From positions 1 through 64,000 of the forward strand of contig NW_013651986.1 in the NCBI RefSeq assembly GCF_000499385.1: DNA of 64,000 bases, given 5' to 3'. The notes below the pieces were generated by a model. That model did no database searches. It was not told the origin of the DNA and saw only the letters and a list, made by a program, of their open reading frames with translations. Shown piece after piece: positions 35,408-49,192 of the stretch. The position numbers and the translations under genes are program-made. The first letter of the stretch is position 1, and the number at the start of each line of letters is the position of its first letter. The stretch comes from Eimeria necatrix (lineage: Eukaryota; Apicomplexa; Conoidasida; Eucoccidiorida; Eimeriidae).

Positions 35408-38400
35408 GGTGAAGTTTTAGCTGATGGCTCTGTTTGGTGTACCTGTAATTTCTACATTCCAGGTTGGTGTTGTTTTAATCTGCCAGCGGCTGCCAGTAAA
35501 GCTTTCAGTCGAGCTCAATGCTGCTTAGCTACCGCAAACTTAACGTATTGTCGTGGTTATGCACAAATTTTATGTAAAGTGTGTTGCGCTGCACGGACAT
35601 GGTCGGCGTCTCCGCTTTCTAAACATGCTTGACTGTCAACACCACAAGTGAGCTTGTTTTTCCTCAGCCAGTATGTTTAGAAATGCTTCTCAGAGAGAAC
35701 GTTTCCCTACGCTAAATAAAAGGAGACACTTACCAGTCATTGAAGCGCATTGAGAAATCTTGTTAATGAAAAACGACATCATCAACACATCACAAACATA
35801 TTCAGGTAAAGAATAACATTTTGAAGTAGGATTTTGATCAGACTGCATCCAAACCAGAGCTACCGGATCAGCTGTATCTGATTTTGCGGGTTGAAAGGGC
35901 GTAGTATATACGAGAACGTTGTTCTTGAGTTTATTCATTAGCATATATTCATTATAACTTCTTCAGCAAGTTACTGATGTCACAGTGAAGCTGCTTGCTT
36001 TCTCAGCCAGTGACGGGCATATATGCATTTTGGCTTAGGTGTGTGTGCGAATACCGGTAATTATTCAGGAAGTATGTTGCAGCTGGCAGTGCTTATTGCA
36101 GTGCGGCTCAGCTAGTTCTATATTCGGCGGCGTCGCCAACATCATGGCTCAAGACGACTACTGGTAGAAACTCCTAACTGCAAGGTACGACTTAACCCTC
36201 ACATCATCTTACAAGAAACGCTGTGCGATCCAGTCAGTTCGTCACCTGTGCTGCATGCAAGTGGCCGGATGCGTGCCCTTCCAGTGCAAGCAAACTGCAA
36301 TAATATCTAGAAGTCTATTAAAAAAGACAAGGATTACACGTCTAAAGGCAGGACCGTGAGATAGGCTATGCGTTGCCCAGCAGCGCTTAACTGCTATGAA
36401 AAATCGCTCACTAGGACGTGCGTTTTCTTCGAAAGCCCACTTTGCGTTGCTGTCCGTACCGGTGGTTGGCAAGCAGCTGGTGCTCACGACGCTCCTTTTG
36501 TATGTGTGCCGTCAGCTTGAAGAGGTAATGCTGTAGGGCTTAAGCTGCGTCCAATCTACCATTGCTATCATCAGCTCACAGCCGGATGCAAAGCCAAGAA
36601 TTTTTCTCCTCACACAGTTTGTCCAATTAAGTCGGGAGAAAGGTGTATAAATGCTGAATATCTAGATACAAATGAGCATTGTGTACTCCGATCATTTAGA
36701 ATCAACAGCTTTGTCAGGATATGATGAACAGTGGGATGATCACACCGTTAGAATTGCGCACATTATGATACTCGCTGCATTATTGCCTTGGTACAGAGCT
36801 ACAACGTCTGTAAACAGAGCATGTTGCGTAATTTGACTTCTCTGGCTATTGCTAGACAAAATGGACGAACATTTCCTACGAACTGTAATACCGTCAGGGA
36901 AAAGCAGCTTATATGAAACCTAAAACGTTACCTAAAGGCGTTCCAAAAATGGGGCGTGGCGGTGAACAGTTACTGCGTGTTGCCAAAAGATCTGCGCGTA
37001 GATGTTTGGCCATGGGAGCAGCAAGTATGATAATGACTGGTCTGCACTCTGCATATTGCCAAGCTTGGATATTTTCGACTAGCCTTCAAAGCATCAAAAG
37101 CTCATTTGCACTCTTTGGGGGATACCAGGCGGCGTGCAAAGCAAAAGAAATTCTGCATTTGAGGCGTGTGGTTCCAAAGGGAAGGAGTTATTTCTTTGAT
37201 CGAGAGCCGGACGTCATCGCCAATTGGGACTCTTTTGGTTCTGGCTTGTGTAAACGCAACAGGAGACGTTTTATAATGCTTGACAAGCAATTAGGAATTC
37301 AACGGAGTTTCTGGCTATCCCAACACTGAATTGGGGCCTTTATTCAGGATATGGCGATTTGAATGTCGCTGGTGTTTGACAGTCACTCGTTCTGCTAATC
37401 AGGAAGTAGGATTATTCTTGGAACCCTGTTGCTAGTGACTTCCCACTCTTTCGTACAGGCTGGATACCGTTAAAGTTTACAGTCAAGGGAAAGCTGCACA
37501 GAGCGCAGCTGGGATAGCAAATTTTAGGAGCCACTCAAACTCTCCGGGTAGAGTGGAGTTTGGAAACATCAAATCTTATTGTCCGTTGATAGGAAAACGA
37601 AGCCGTCGGTTTTCTTGTTGTAATTCTGGGTGTCGCATTAGCCGCAGTAGTTGTATTTTTCTCGGCGCACTCAGAGAGTGAGTCATCTTCTGGCTGTTCT
37701 CTAGCCGTCTTTTTTTTCTGCTTAACGCAGGGCTGGCGGATTTTGCGTACTAGAGTGGCTTGGAGTGCCTATTTTACTTTCCCAGTGCCAGCCCGCCCCG
37801 CCAGGTGGCTGATGCTGAAGGCTACCTGTATAGCACGTCTGACACATGCCATCAACTTGCTACACTGGAAATTGTGTGGGCTCGAGGCGGGACAAGTGAC
37901 GTTTTTGTGAATGAGAGAAACGCATCTGCTATATGCATTCAGCAGTCATGACCGCAGCTTGTACGTCTTACGTTTGCTCTTCGTTTGCCTCTCGACAGAA
38001 AATCTCTGATGGCTGTGCTCGTATAAGCCGGGTTTCAAGTTCGGCAAAGATTCCGAACGATTTTGTGCAAATTTGTGCACTTTCTATATCATTCGATGTG
38101 AAAGGTTCGCCTAGCAGTATCTCAATTGACGGGCAGATTGAGTGCCTAGTTTTTGGAGAAGCCTGCCTATCAAACACTCTTGCGAAGAGTGAATTTAACC
38201 ATTCGATGAAAAGACAGTTGAGCAAGCGCAAATTATGCATGCTGCGTTGAGCGCTGAATGGCATACCACTAATCAACACACAAGTGATCGCCAGGCGAAA
38301 GTTCTCGCAATAGATTGCCGTAAGTTGTATAATTAGGGAACTGGTTCATTCATTGGATACGACATTAGCTCAGAGCGCTGCTTGAAGCCTTTATTAAGGG

Positions 38401-41012
38401 TGGCGTAGTCTTCACATGCAGGGCTTTTAAAGTCCATATTATCTGCTTTCGTCAGAAAGTGCGTTTAGTATGATGAGATTAAGCAAATGGTTCTTCAAAA
38501 ATGATCTGGTGCGATCTAAGCGCCTGTTCCTTGGCCAGACCAACGGCGCATTGCAAACTTCGCATGTACGTTTGCCCACCACAGGTGCTGTTCAAATGTG
38601 ACCGGACTCAAACTTTTTGAAACTCTTATGAGCTCTTCATACCTTGTTGATACTTCATAACGATTTGACATGGGGCTTCTTGCTGTGGGGCAAGCTGTTC
38701 AGATCTGCGTCTCCGGGATTTTTCAGGCCGTGAGTCAACTGCTGCCAGTCTCAGCCGCTTTCCTACCTGTTGCCGACTGGGGATGCAGGCAGGAACGAGC
38801 TTCTGTCTGCTTCACAGATTTACGAGGAGGCTTCTTTATTCCAGCATACATGCAAATTATAGGAAGTTCCCCTGTTATACGTGAGATGGATTAAATAGAT
38901 AGAGGACGATAAGCGCGGTCTGTTTCCTATCGAATTGTTACAATCATGGTCACAGCTAGTATGTGCCGCAGGCGTATCTTATTCGGGACTAGAATAGATT
39001 AGTCTAGTCGCAGGAATGTCCCAGAATCAGCGACCCGGTGTGTGAGAATAAGCGCGTGGGCATTGACATGATGAAGAAGGCAAGGGCTACACGCGGAGCC
39101 TTCCAGTTGCCAACGCGTATGTGTAGAAATGTCGACGGTATTCAAACCAGGATGTTCGTCATGACCCTCATATGGGCAAGCTTAGCAGCACGTGTACGGA
39201 TCTCTTTTGCGTAGTTATTCCCAGGCCGCGTCATTCTTGCCTCTATAATGATCTTTTTTCGTCAGTAGGCTCTAGACAGGCTGAGAAATCAGCATGTGCT
39301 CGAGAAGCCACGGAGCGAAAAGGCCGAAGCGTTGGCTGCTGAGACCACCCCTGCAGGAGTGGTCTCGAAGCAGCGTTGCGCACTAGCCTCGCAGCTGCAT
39401 CGAATGTTTCAACGTTGTTCTCCAGATAGTGCGTTTTGCATTTGTGTGTTTGCGCTGAAGAAGATATAAACGTGCGGAGTCGCATTCCTATCTAGGGAGC
39501 GCGTCTGTGGTTTTAATAACCCGCTCCAACTTCCATTTTGCGTGCCAGCGTCGACGACATCTGCTTGCTAAAGGCCTGGAGGCCGTGATCCAGTTACAGA
39601 ATTCTGAAATGTAAGCATCTGAGCACGAGGGGAAACAGTTTCCGGTGGTTAGGGTATCTTTTTCCTGCTCGTCACATTCTATGGCTGTTCGTGAATATCT
39701 GATCATGCATTTGAACAGGTGGCAAGTTACAATCCGGAACTCGCGGCTGTAAAGGAGCTCGGTTCGAAACTGCCGTGCATGTGGTTTGGCAAACGGCTGC
39801 CTGCGCTCCACGTACAGAGGCGCAAAGGCCTTTGCCAACGGAATACAGAGAGGGGAGGTACTGAAGAACAAAGGTGGGTCGTTGGCTTGTTCATTTGGAC
39901 GCCCGCTCAAGAAATCACAACGAGGTGGAGCCCTTTTGCATAATCTTGCATTAAAAAGCTTGTGGGTTACAGCACACGTCTCTGCAATCTTGGTCAACCG
40001 CAGTAATTACTTTCGATTGCAGTCTGGTTGTGTCGCATCCTTAGGGCTTATTTGACTGACGAAAAATGATGTTGCTTTCCGATGTACGCAAATGATGGAG
40101 CCAGATGCTAGGGTAGCAGTCGAGGTGGCGCATTGTACTTCATTCAAAGTATTTACTTTCTCACAGCATGTGCTTCTACCCCGAAACCTGCACTTGCTCA
40201 TATCTGGCTTTCATATTCTGTCCTTTTAAGCTCGGGCAAGGCTTACGCACACTGAGGAGAAATGCTTTTGCTCGCACTTCATGAGTTCCAGGCAACGTTG
40301 AAATTGCATTTCAGCCACTGCCGATGTGCCCCGAACAATGCCGTCGCCTTAACCAAGTGCTCAGGTACTTACTCAATCGTTACTGTTGTCTTAAATGGTG
40401 CAACCTGAAGGCTGATCATTGCATATGGGGCCCTTAAACGGTGGCAGTGTAAAAGCTGTCAAATTACTAACAGGACGTTAGTCTCACTGCTCAGTGCACT
40501 CATATCACAAGAGCTTTCCGCGTTTGCATAATCTGCTATCCCGCTTATATCGTACTCATTCAATCAGGATTTTTGACTAGGCACATAGCAACCATTTTCG
40601 AGCAGGCTGCAGAAAATGGCAAAGTGCATCTCGTGTTCCGCCCCCTAGGGTGTCTAGGGGAGTGGTTCTTCGGGTGCTTCTCTAGGCGTGATCCCGTCAT
40701 ATACCAATTGGTACTGGATTAAACTAAGGATGTGCGCTTTTATATTCAAGACTAGTCGCTGTAGTCCTCTTATACGGTGTAGCTTGCCACCACATGTTGC
40801 TTATTGTTAGGTAGAATCGCACGTTTCAATGCATTATTGTGGTCGGTTCGAAAGGGCATCTTCTAGATTGGCACTTAGGAGCGTCTTAACCGAAAGCTCT
40901 TCACTGATAGGTCATTTTGGGAGCCTGAAACTGAGTAAGAGGGCCGTGTTTGCCTTTGCTCTTATATGTTTGATCCTTGAAGAGCTGCGCTTTTCTGCAA
41001 AAGGAAGTGAGC

Positions 41013-41058
41013 TTGGTGTTTCACTAGCGTAGGGTGTGGTGTTTCACTAGCGTAGGAT
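41013..41058. repeat. Short tandem repeat, unit about 24 bases
   Basis: GGTGTTTCACTAGCGTAGG occurs twice in a row, separated by GTGT. Confidence 0.75.
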
Positions 41059-41244
41059 GTGTACAGCAAGGCCGTCAATTCTGAAAAACACGGAACGATT
41101 CTTCTTCCATTTGCGCAGATAATTTGGCTGGACCACTGGCTTTACAACAATGGGCACCCACCACACGCTCATCTTGCTTGAAAGTTTTGAACACAGATCG
41201 TATGTTTGCAATGCATTTGTTCACCATAGATGTGCCTACGCTGT

Positions 41245-41302
41245 GCATATGGCAAGTAAACGTGCTATGCCTTGCATATGGCAAGTAAACGTGCTATGCC
41301 TT
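41245..41302. repeat. 29-base perfect tandem duplication
   Basis: A unit starting GCATATGGCAAGTAAACGTG is present twice without differences (41245-41273 and 41274-41302). Confidence 0.9.
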
Positions 41303-44300
41303 GGATAAAAAGGCAAGCTGACGTGCCGCACAGGTGTGTCTCCACGACGACACAGCCTTTTGTCTTCCAATAAAAGGAGGTGAGTTCACTTCTACTTCTC
41401 CAGGACGTGCAGGTTGCTTCGTGAAAAGCGATCTAGGCACAAAGTCATTCACTTTTTTTTAGAGAGCTTCCTGCCTACGAACTCGAGCAGAAAGTATGTC
41501 TTAAGGGGCGGATTCTTTTTTCTTACGAGCTAAGACAGTGCACACGGCCATATTTGCTAGGTTTACTTGAGAGCTTGTGTCGATTCCTACAAGACGTTCT
41601 TTTCCCGCTGAACTTCAATCGAGTTGTCCTGTGTGAACCGGCGCAGAAATCTTACTGAAACAGGTTCTTTTCGGGTAGTTCCTCTGTCTGCAGGCTGCTG
41701 AAGGACTAATGCATACTTGCCACCATGGTGAGCTTTGCGTTGCTGCTTTGTCATGCTCTAGTCAGAACAGTGCTGCGGTACGTTGATCAAAGCAAGTATG
41801 TCGGGGGATTGCCTTTACTGAATTATCTTCTGTTTTAGTCTGCAGATGTGGCGTGCCGAAGGGCGCCAAGCCTGTACATCTGAGCTGCAGCAGGGCTAGC
41901 TGGTGGCGCAGCCAAAAGCAGGCCCTGTGGCGGCTCAACTTTCTCAGAGAATATTTCTTGGCAGCAACACATGCCAGCGCGGGGCCGTTAACTGTCTCCT
42001 AAAGCGCGTTTAAGTTTTCAAAATTTACCCAAAGAGTTTTAAAAACGGGAAAAGCTGCGTGTAATCAATATAAACAGCAAGTGTGACTTAATTTTACTGC
42101 TAGACATTACTTCTTGTTATCACGCTTGCCAGTTTATGAGCCCGATCAAAAGTTGCTGCATGCAAGACTCAGTTGCATCCGTTGTGAATTTTCGTCTTAT
42201 GAGCAGTTTTGTCGTAGGGCTTGTGCGAAGTGCAGAACTGACAACTGCTACGAAATAGTGAAAAGCACAAAGGAGGATATCAGGCGGACTTTAGCACAGT
42301 AGATGTGCCAAACTCTTGTTGCTGGTTCTTGCAGCAAGTGAGAATCTAAGTGATGGACATGCACTACTTTGTTTATTCATCTGAAGTAGATTTGAGCTTT
42401 GAAAAACTAACGGTTCGCTTCGTGACACCCATTGAAACTCCAAGCAGTCTTGCGGAATTTCGCAAGGGTTTTCATTTTTTAGGTTGTACGTTGTTTACTG
42501 CAGAGGCTAGAACATCACCTTCGTGTGGTATGTCCAACTCCTGAACCTTGAGGATCATCTTACCGTCTTAGCACATTTTGCACTCAAGGTAGCAATTTCT
42601 GGAGTTGCAGAGAATACGCATAGGTACAGACGCTTTAATCACTTTGCTAGCCAGAGAAATAATGACTTCATATGGTCTTCATGCACTGGAACATTCATGC
42701 CGGAGGAAATGCTAACCAAACGCCTGGTTGAAGTGTGTAAGGTTTCGTTATTCACCCATGCTGGAAGTTGAATATTACGTACCGCGCCTCCTTTCCTGAA
42801 GGAGCAAAAATCCTGTCTGCAGCAGCGGGTGGCTTTTGCAGCTTATTTAGGGGCAGCCTGCTGTTTACACGGCACTCCGCTCGTCGTGATCGAGACTTGC
42901 ATGCAAAGGGCAAATTGTTTAGGCGAGTGGACGTCCCCGTGTTGCCTACCGGTTGTTGCACTGGCTTTTGTACGCCGTCTCCGATGCCAGCAGACGCAGT
43001 GACTCTGCATGGCGCGGCACTCTTCGGAGATATGCGCGACTCTGTACTTCCTCGTGACTGAGCTACAGGCTGTAAGTATTCACAGTAGCAAATGCTTCGC
43101 AAAGTGCACTTCATTCATTTTACCGCCAAATTCTGGTTCCCGTTCTACTGTTTAGGAGCAAAATACACTTGCCTGTAGTCAAACGGTTTATTAAGCTTGC
43201 CACTTACCATTTTGCCCTAATGCGTTGCTAACAAATCATTGGCAGGAATGACATGCTGAATTTATGGCACTTTTGCACATTCACTCGGTGTTTATGTAGA
43301 GCAGTGATGCCAAAATTTTATCCCGGGAACAGAGGGTGAGCGCTAGCTTTTACCAATATGTCTGCATGAAATGGGAGCTTAGCGCAAGAACTACCGAGAA
43401 CGTTCTGTCAATGAATTGAAAACGGTTGCTGCCAAAGGCATGAAGCAGGCTACTGCCAGCTGCTCTCCTATCGACAAAATATAGATCGTACGTTCGTTGC
43501 TTCGTGAGGCTTGCACAAAGTATTTGGCAATGCTCCGGGGCACCCACCGAAGGGCCGTGACACTGCGCAAAAGTGCCATTCAGCCATGTTTCGAATTGCC
43601 ATTGCATTCTGGTTTGGTCACAGATTGTGCGTGTTCTTGGTCGTCTCCACAGAGCGCCAAATAATCGCCGTGGTTTGTGCTTCTATTTGTGATTGCTTTG
43701 TTCTCTAGAAGAATTGAGTCGTAAAATCGCACTATATGTAGGAGGTGAGTCAATGTGTGTGTTTGTTTGCATATTGCATCAGCAAACAGGCAAGTGCAGG
43801 GGCAGCTGAGTTCTTTTGGTAACTAAATTTTGCGTGTCCTTCCCTTGTGTAATCCTAACATTAGGACGTGCGTTACAGGTTGAATGTACTTAAACGTCCA
43901 AAAGGGAGAGTATTCTTTTTCCACTACCAGCATTCTTGGGACGTAGGGCATCAGTGGGAATCATGCAGATGCCGATAGCGCTGCGTGAAGGCGCATCTTT
44001 AGTTTCATCTCTAAGACTAGATCACCGTACGCCCAGGTCGTGCGTACTTTACACAGGAACAGGCAGCGATCCTAGTCAAGAAACAGCAGCTCTCAGAGAA
44101 AGGTTGCATTCATGGTGCCTTTCAAAGTCTCTTACGAGATCGCGAAACGCTTGGAGTTGAGCGAATTTCATATTGGGCAATCGGCTGAGAGTTAGCTTAC
44201 GGCGGCTTTCCTTTAGTTAGCGCTTCAAGCAGTCTGAACAGAGAAACGGAACAGCGCGTATCATCTTGCAGAATGTGCGTTTCACCCGTATTCGCATGTG

Positions 44301-47300
44301 CTGTAGTTGCACCCAGAGGCTGTATATATAGTGCAGTCGGCAAACTACAGCAGGCTTGTCTGCTGCACAGTCTATCCTGTCTAGGGGGTACAGCGAGCGC
44401 ACTCTGCGTTCCTGCCTTTCTATGCAAGTATACGCCGTCTACTTTTTGTGGCGCCATCTTTAATACCCAAATCACAACTTTCCCAGGGTGCGGAAATATC
44501 TGGAAAGCGGTTAGATGCCTTTGGAGCTTGTTTGAACCACAGCCCTCTATAGAAGGGCCATTGTTGGTGGCTTCCAGACGTTCCTTATTTTGAGGGCAGA
44601 AAGTGAGTAGCAAATAGCCAAAGATCACATTCGGCATACTCCATTACTTCGTGTCATTACTGAAGTTTTGCCCAAAGTGATGCAGCAGATGTAAAGGGAC
44701 TTTATCCAAAGCGAAATACCGACTAGCCTGTTCGCTCCTAAAAGATCGTGGGTATATAATTAAGCGTTTTGCAAACGAAGGCTACACGGCGAGCGTCTTG
44801 CTTTAGTGCGACGCATTGCGCAAAGTGTGGCTCGAACGTGAGCATGCTCAGGCTCAACAATATCGTCCCTCAAGATGGGCAAACGCACGTAACTGCGCGA
44901 AGTCGCACTAGAACTACCCACTGCGCTGGGTTTGCAAACTTTCGCACCGGCTTTATGCAACCACTTCAAAGTCCTACAGTGCTGAATTAGTATGCATTGC
45001 ATTGGTGGAATTTCGCTCGCAAACTACGTAGAAGCCCAAGGGAGAAGACTTTGAAGGAGGCTTTTATTCGAATTGTATCTCGGCGAAAGTTAAATGCTGG
45101 GGAGTCGTAGATACGGACAGAGGGATCAGCGCTATAAACTAGCATTGTGTGACTGCAAGGTGGCGTGCTTGAAAATGCTACTGCGTTGTCACGCCTTCAC
45201 GGTATAGCCAATGCGCCGCAGGAGAAAATGCATCAAGTGTACTTTCTGCCTTGGCATGCCTCTTTAGTTGGCGTGGATGGTGTTTTTTCAATCCTTCCGT
45301 GTCCATAGCAAGTAAGTTTCTGCTAACTTCTATGTTGAGGTGCTGGCGCTGTTATTGTTATAGTAGGGCCCTGTGGCATTCTTAGCGTATTGCAGAACAC
45401 CCATGCTACAAATAACGAATTTTTCCAACTCATACTCTTCATAGGTAGAAATTACGGGGCTCTGCTTTAGAGTGTGGCTGAGGCTACAGCTTCGGTGAGC
45501 GTTTTTTCAACACCTCGTGTTGTAAGGCTCAGCGTGTGGAAAATGCGATACTTTCAGTAAGACTGATTCGCTTCGTTTTGCGTGGTTATTCTTGGTTGCG
45601 ATCCAGAAAGTGCGTGTGCATCACAATGGCGAGAATTGCAGAGGCTTGCAGATTCCCGTAGGCTACGTGCTCTGCTGCCTCTGTACATTGTAGTCTGTCC
45701 ATGCTTTCTGTTTGCCGCACCAAGAATCACTTTCCCGCGTGCATGCAGTGCGCTGTGAGCATAGCTCTCCTTTATATATCAAATGCCTGCCCTTGCGGAT
45801 AATTTAGGCTTAGTGTCTGCCTGTCACGCTGCGGTGCGAACTTGTGTACGAGCTAATTCGCTGATGTACTGCATTTACCACCAAGCCAGCCGGATTTATA
45901 TTGTTATTTGTCATGTTTAGAAACGCCATTACGATTGCAAATCTCGTTTTCATGTTTTGCAGAGGCGTTACCTTGGGGACATTCAGCAGAGTGGCACATT
46001 GACGGCTGAATTATTTCGTAAGAGCGTACGTTTCCTCGCATTTTAGGCTGTGCTTCACGTCGGCAGCGCCGTCGGTATGAACAGTTTCTTATCTGGACGC
46101 CACGGACATTGCGCATTTTTGGCTTCTGTGGTCCACTTCATGCTAGGCTTGAGGTTCCTGAAGTACCCATTGCGCTGCAGTGCTCTGATCTCCTCAAGAA
46201 GTGCATTTTGCAAGCATATCTCCCATCTGTTTGTAGGTCGGTTTCTACCTGCAAGACATGCTTTTAATGACGCTTCAGATGCATTTGTGCCAGAGGGACC
46301 TCGTAAAACGTTTTGAATAAGATTAAGTCGGGCTAGCTCTTCAACAAGGGCATTAATATTAGCGGCACAAGGTCGTGGATGCCGAAGAAGGTGTAGCCAC
46401 GATACAGAGTCCCTGGTGCTAATCGCCTGATACCTGAGCCTCTGAAGTTAGTTATACATTGTAAACATCGTGGCACTCGTAGGAGTCACAGTTGTCTTTT
46501 CAAGTTTGTTGGCACACAACTGCACGCACCAGCGCGGGACGCTCTTCATGCCTGTGTTACAGTTGGTACGGTGTTACTTCAGCAGACAGCATGCCACAGT
46601 CATTTTTTCCTCTTTTCAGGTTGTATACCCGAACGCTAAGTTACGCGACTCGTTCCTCGGTTTGTAGTGCGTTGTTTGACGAAGGCTTTATACATGTAGA
46701 AGCGCTTCGGGGATGCCCACTGCATGCTATAAATATAGTTCACGTGACCAGCTTGTAAGCCAACTCTCTCATCGCCTCGTCTTAGTTTGCATTCTTAGTG
46801 TGAAACGCAAGGAAAGCGGCGGTCCAGCCGTTTGCAGCCTTGAGCTACCAGCTGACTCCATAACATTTTTGTCGGCACGACAATTAGAAGTATATCTTGG
46901 GTGACTCTTGGCAGTGTGGCGGCATGTCCCCAGCCTTTGTTTCCGAATGATCAGCACTGGCCGCAACAGCTCCTTGCAGGCCATGCTGAGACAAGCAGCT
47001 GTAAAGCAAAGAATCTAAGTATTTTTTTCTCCAGAGAGTAAGCTAGTTGAACTTGACCTTAGCATACAGAAAACGGCTGCGCATTGCTTCATCCCCCAAA
47101 GGTCTGGACAGTACGTGCCTCAACGGTCGTTCCACATATATTGCACTGCTGCTTACACGGGAGCAATGCCGTTGGACATCTAGCTGAGGGCATTCTAGTT
47201 TCACGGTTTGCATTGGCTGTTTTCTCACAATTTGCTTGCTCCTGCGCGTCTGTCTCATGCCATATACAGATTGTGGGTTGCTGTTCTGAGTCAACACCAA

Positions 47301-49136
47301 GTGGCCGTGAAACATCAGACTTTCCTTCATGTGCATCGCATGGGGGAAAGTCTGAACTCGTGAGCCTCGCTCCCTACACTTAAAAAGGCATGCTAAATGC
47401 AGATAGCAGTGCAGCTGTGGCCGCGTTGCTGACTCGCCTATTCTGTTCCAACATGAATAACGCTTGTAACTGTCGAACAGTACGCTGTGATCTTGCTGTA
47501 TACTACTTCAATGGCAGCTCATTTTGGCTAAACTTTCCTGTGCATTGCCTGCGCCCATAGGCTTCATTAAGTGTAATACGCCAAGGCGTGGCATCTTCAT
47601 AATTCGCTGCAAGCAAATATAAACTACGTGACAAGCATACTTTGAGCGCCGTTTTGTAGAGATACAAACGTGCTTCATCGGGAAGCCGTCCTCCTTCGTG
47701 CCCACCAGTGGTTCTTCGACGTGTGCATGCCAGGGGTTTTGATGAACAAGCTCTTAGTTTCCAGGACGAACTGGAATTGCATTGCATCTACATGCTACTT
47801 CACTGCTGATGTATTTTGTGTACGACGGATGCCAACGCGTAATCCGGGCTACCACCTGCTTCAGAGATGTGCTTTGGAGTCGACTTGTGCCTAATGCAAG
47901 AGCTCTGGCATTCCTCTCAGAAAGTGCGCACTCTCCATCTTTTGTTCTTAATTTTTGATGCAACACAACTGAAGTTCAAACGGATCTCTGTGTCTTGATG
48001 CAACGAAATATATGGATAAACGAAGCCACTTTGAGGTTTCATATAGGGGTTAAAACTGCGTCGACCACACTTCTCCTTTAGACTGAGCATCTCAGTGGGA
48101 AGAGACAAAGTTCCGGCCTCCACACACCAGAGTATGAGTGCATTTAAATATAGAGAGCGAAGGACACGCATTTTAGGCATTGTGGGCCAATAAACCATCG
48201 AAATGTGGGAGCGGTCGCTTCTGGGGCTTTCGAATGGTACACTAAACTCAGCCACAAGGGATGCATTCTCGTGATTTTTTACGTTGTCCTTTCTTATGCC
48301 CGAGCCAAGTGTCGACGTTACGTTAGTTTGTACTCTACAAGCGCTACAAGAGCAGTGGAATTGTTGATTTGGTGATTCATCAAATGGTAAGCACGTCATG
48401 TACAAGTATCAAAGCGTGGAACACACTCCGTTTCCACATGATCTGTCGCCAAACATATAATTAAAGCTGCACTTGCAAGGGTCTTATCTCTGTCCTCAGA
48501 AAGTATGCGTTTTCTCTGTTATTGTTAAGGGGTTTGGGTTCAGCTCACATTACGAGATTCGCCCGAGTAAATTTGAACTGCTACATATCCCAGCATTTTA
48601 GACGCCCAAATATATTCGTTCAATAGATGTTACATTCATCATCATTTGTGATAATGCCTTCAAAGTTAGGACACAATAACCAGAAAACGGAGGGGACACT
48701 TGTACTCTGGACTGCTAATGGCGTGCAGCCCGTGAGCTGGCTTTTCTCATCCATGCATCCCCCAGAAGTGGAATATAAGTGGCACAGAGCAGCACCCAAG
48801 TATCTGCAGTGCTTGTCACAAGCGTTCAGTGACTGCGACCTTGTTAGTGGCCAAATGGAGAATGCTCGTCGCGACGGTGATATAACGTAACCTACCACTG
48901 TGAAGCAAAAATGCCAAAATAACTGTAAAGAATAATCATCCTCATGCTAGTAATCGATAAGCAGAAAGCCAAAGCTTGGGGTCCATTAGTACTTTATTAA
49001 GGCTTTGGAGCAGGATCATACGCTTAGCATGGCCTCACCGGCGTTTCTCATGAAAATACAGTCAGTTGGTACGCAGCCTGAGTCCTTACTGTAAATGGTT
49101 AAAAAGTGCGGCAGATGCACCTCATGGTAGTGTAAT

Positions 49137-49192
49137 GCAGTTGGTGAACTCCTTTGGTGGTATTGCTACCACCAAAGGAGTTCACCAACTGC
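49137..49192. repeat. Perfect long hairpin, 26-bp stem, 4-base loop
   Basis: The left arm 49137-49162 and right arm 49167-49192 are exact reverse complements, with loop TTGC. It stands alone in unique sequence, without direct repeats or a coding frame next to it. It could be a small-RNA precursor, a very small inverted-repeat element or a cloning/assembly fold-back. Confidence 0.85.

Noticed and set aside
39755..39775. GGTTCGAAAC, similar to a tRNA B box
   Set aside because: No A box or acceptor stem at the right distance upstream. A similar GGTTCGAAAG at about 40845 fails for the same reason.
39488..39997. Minus-strand open frame of 169 codons, Cys- and Arg-rich
   Set aside because: Cysteines are not spaced as in a known zinc or disulfide domain, and no supporting exon structure was found.
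42114..42302. Plus-strand frame with a C-x2-C and further cysteines, zinc-finger-like
   Set aside because: Spacing fits no finger class that I know, and there is no good acceptor or donor at the ends. Kept only as a possible exon.
47917..48405. Minus-strand open frame of 162 codons
   Set aside because: No recognisable protein sequence; length compatible with chance in this composition.
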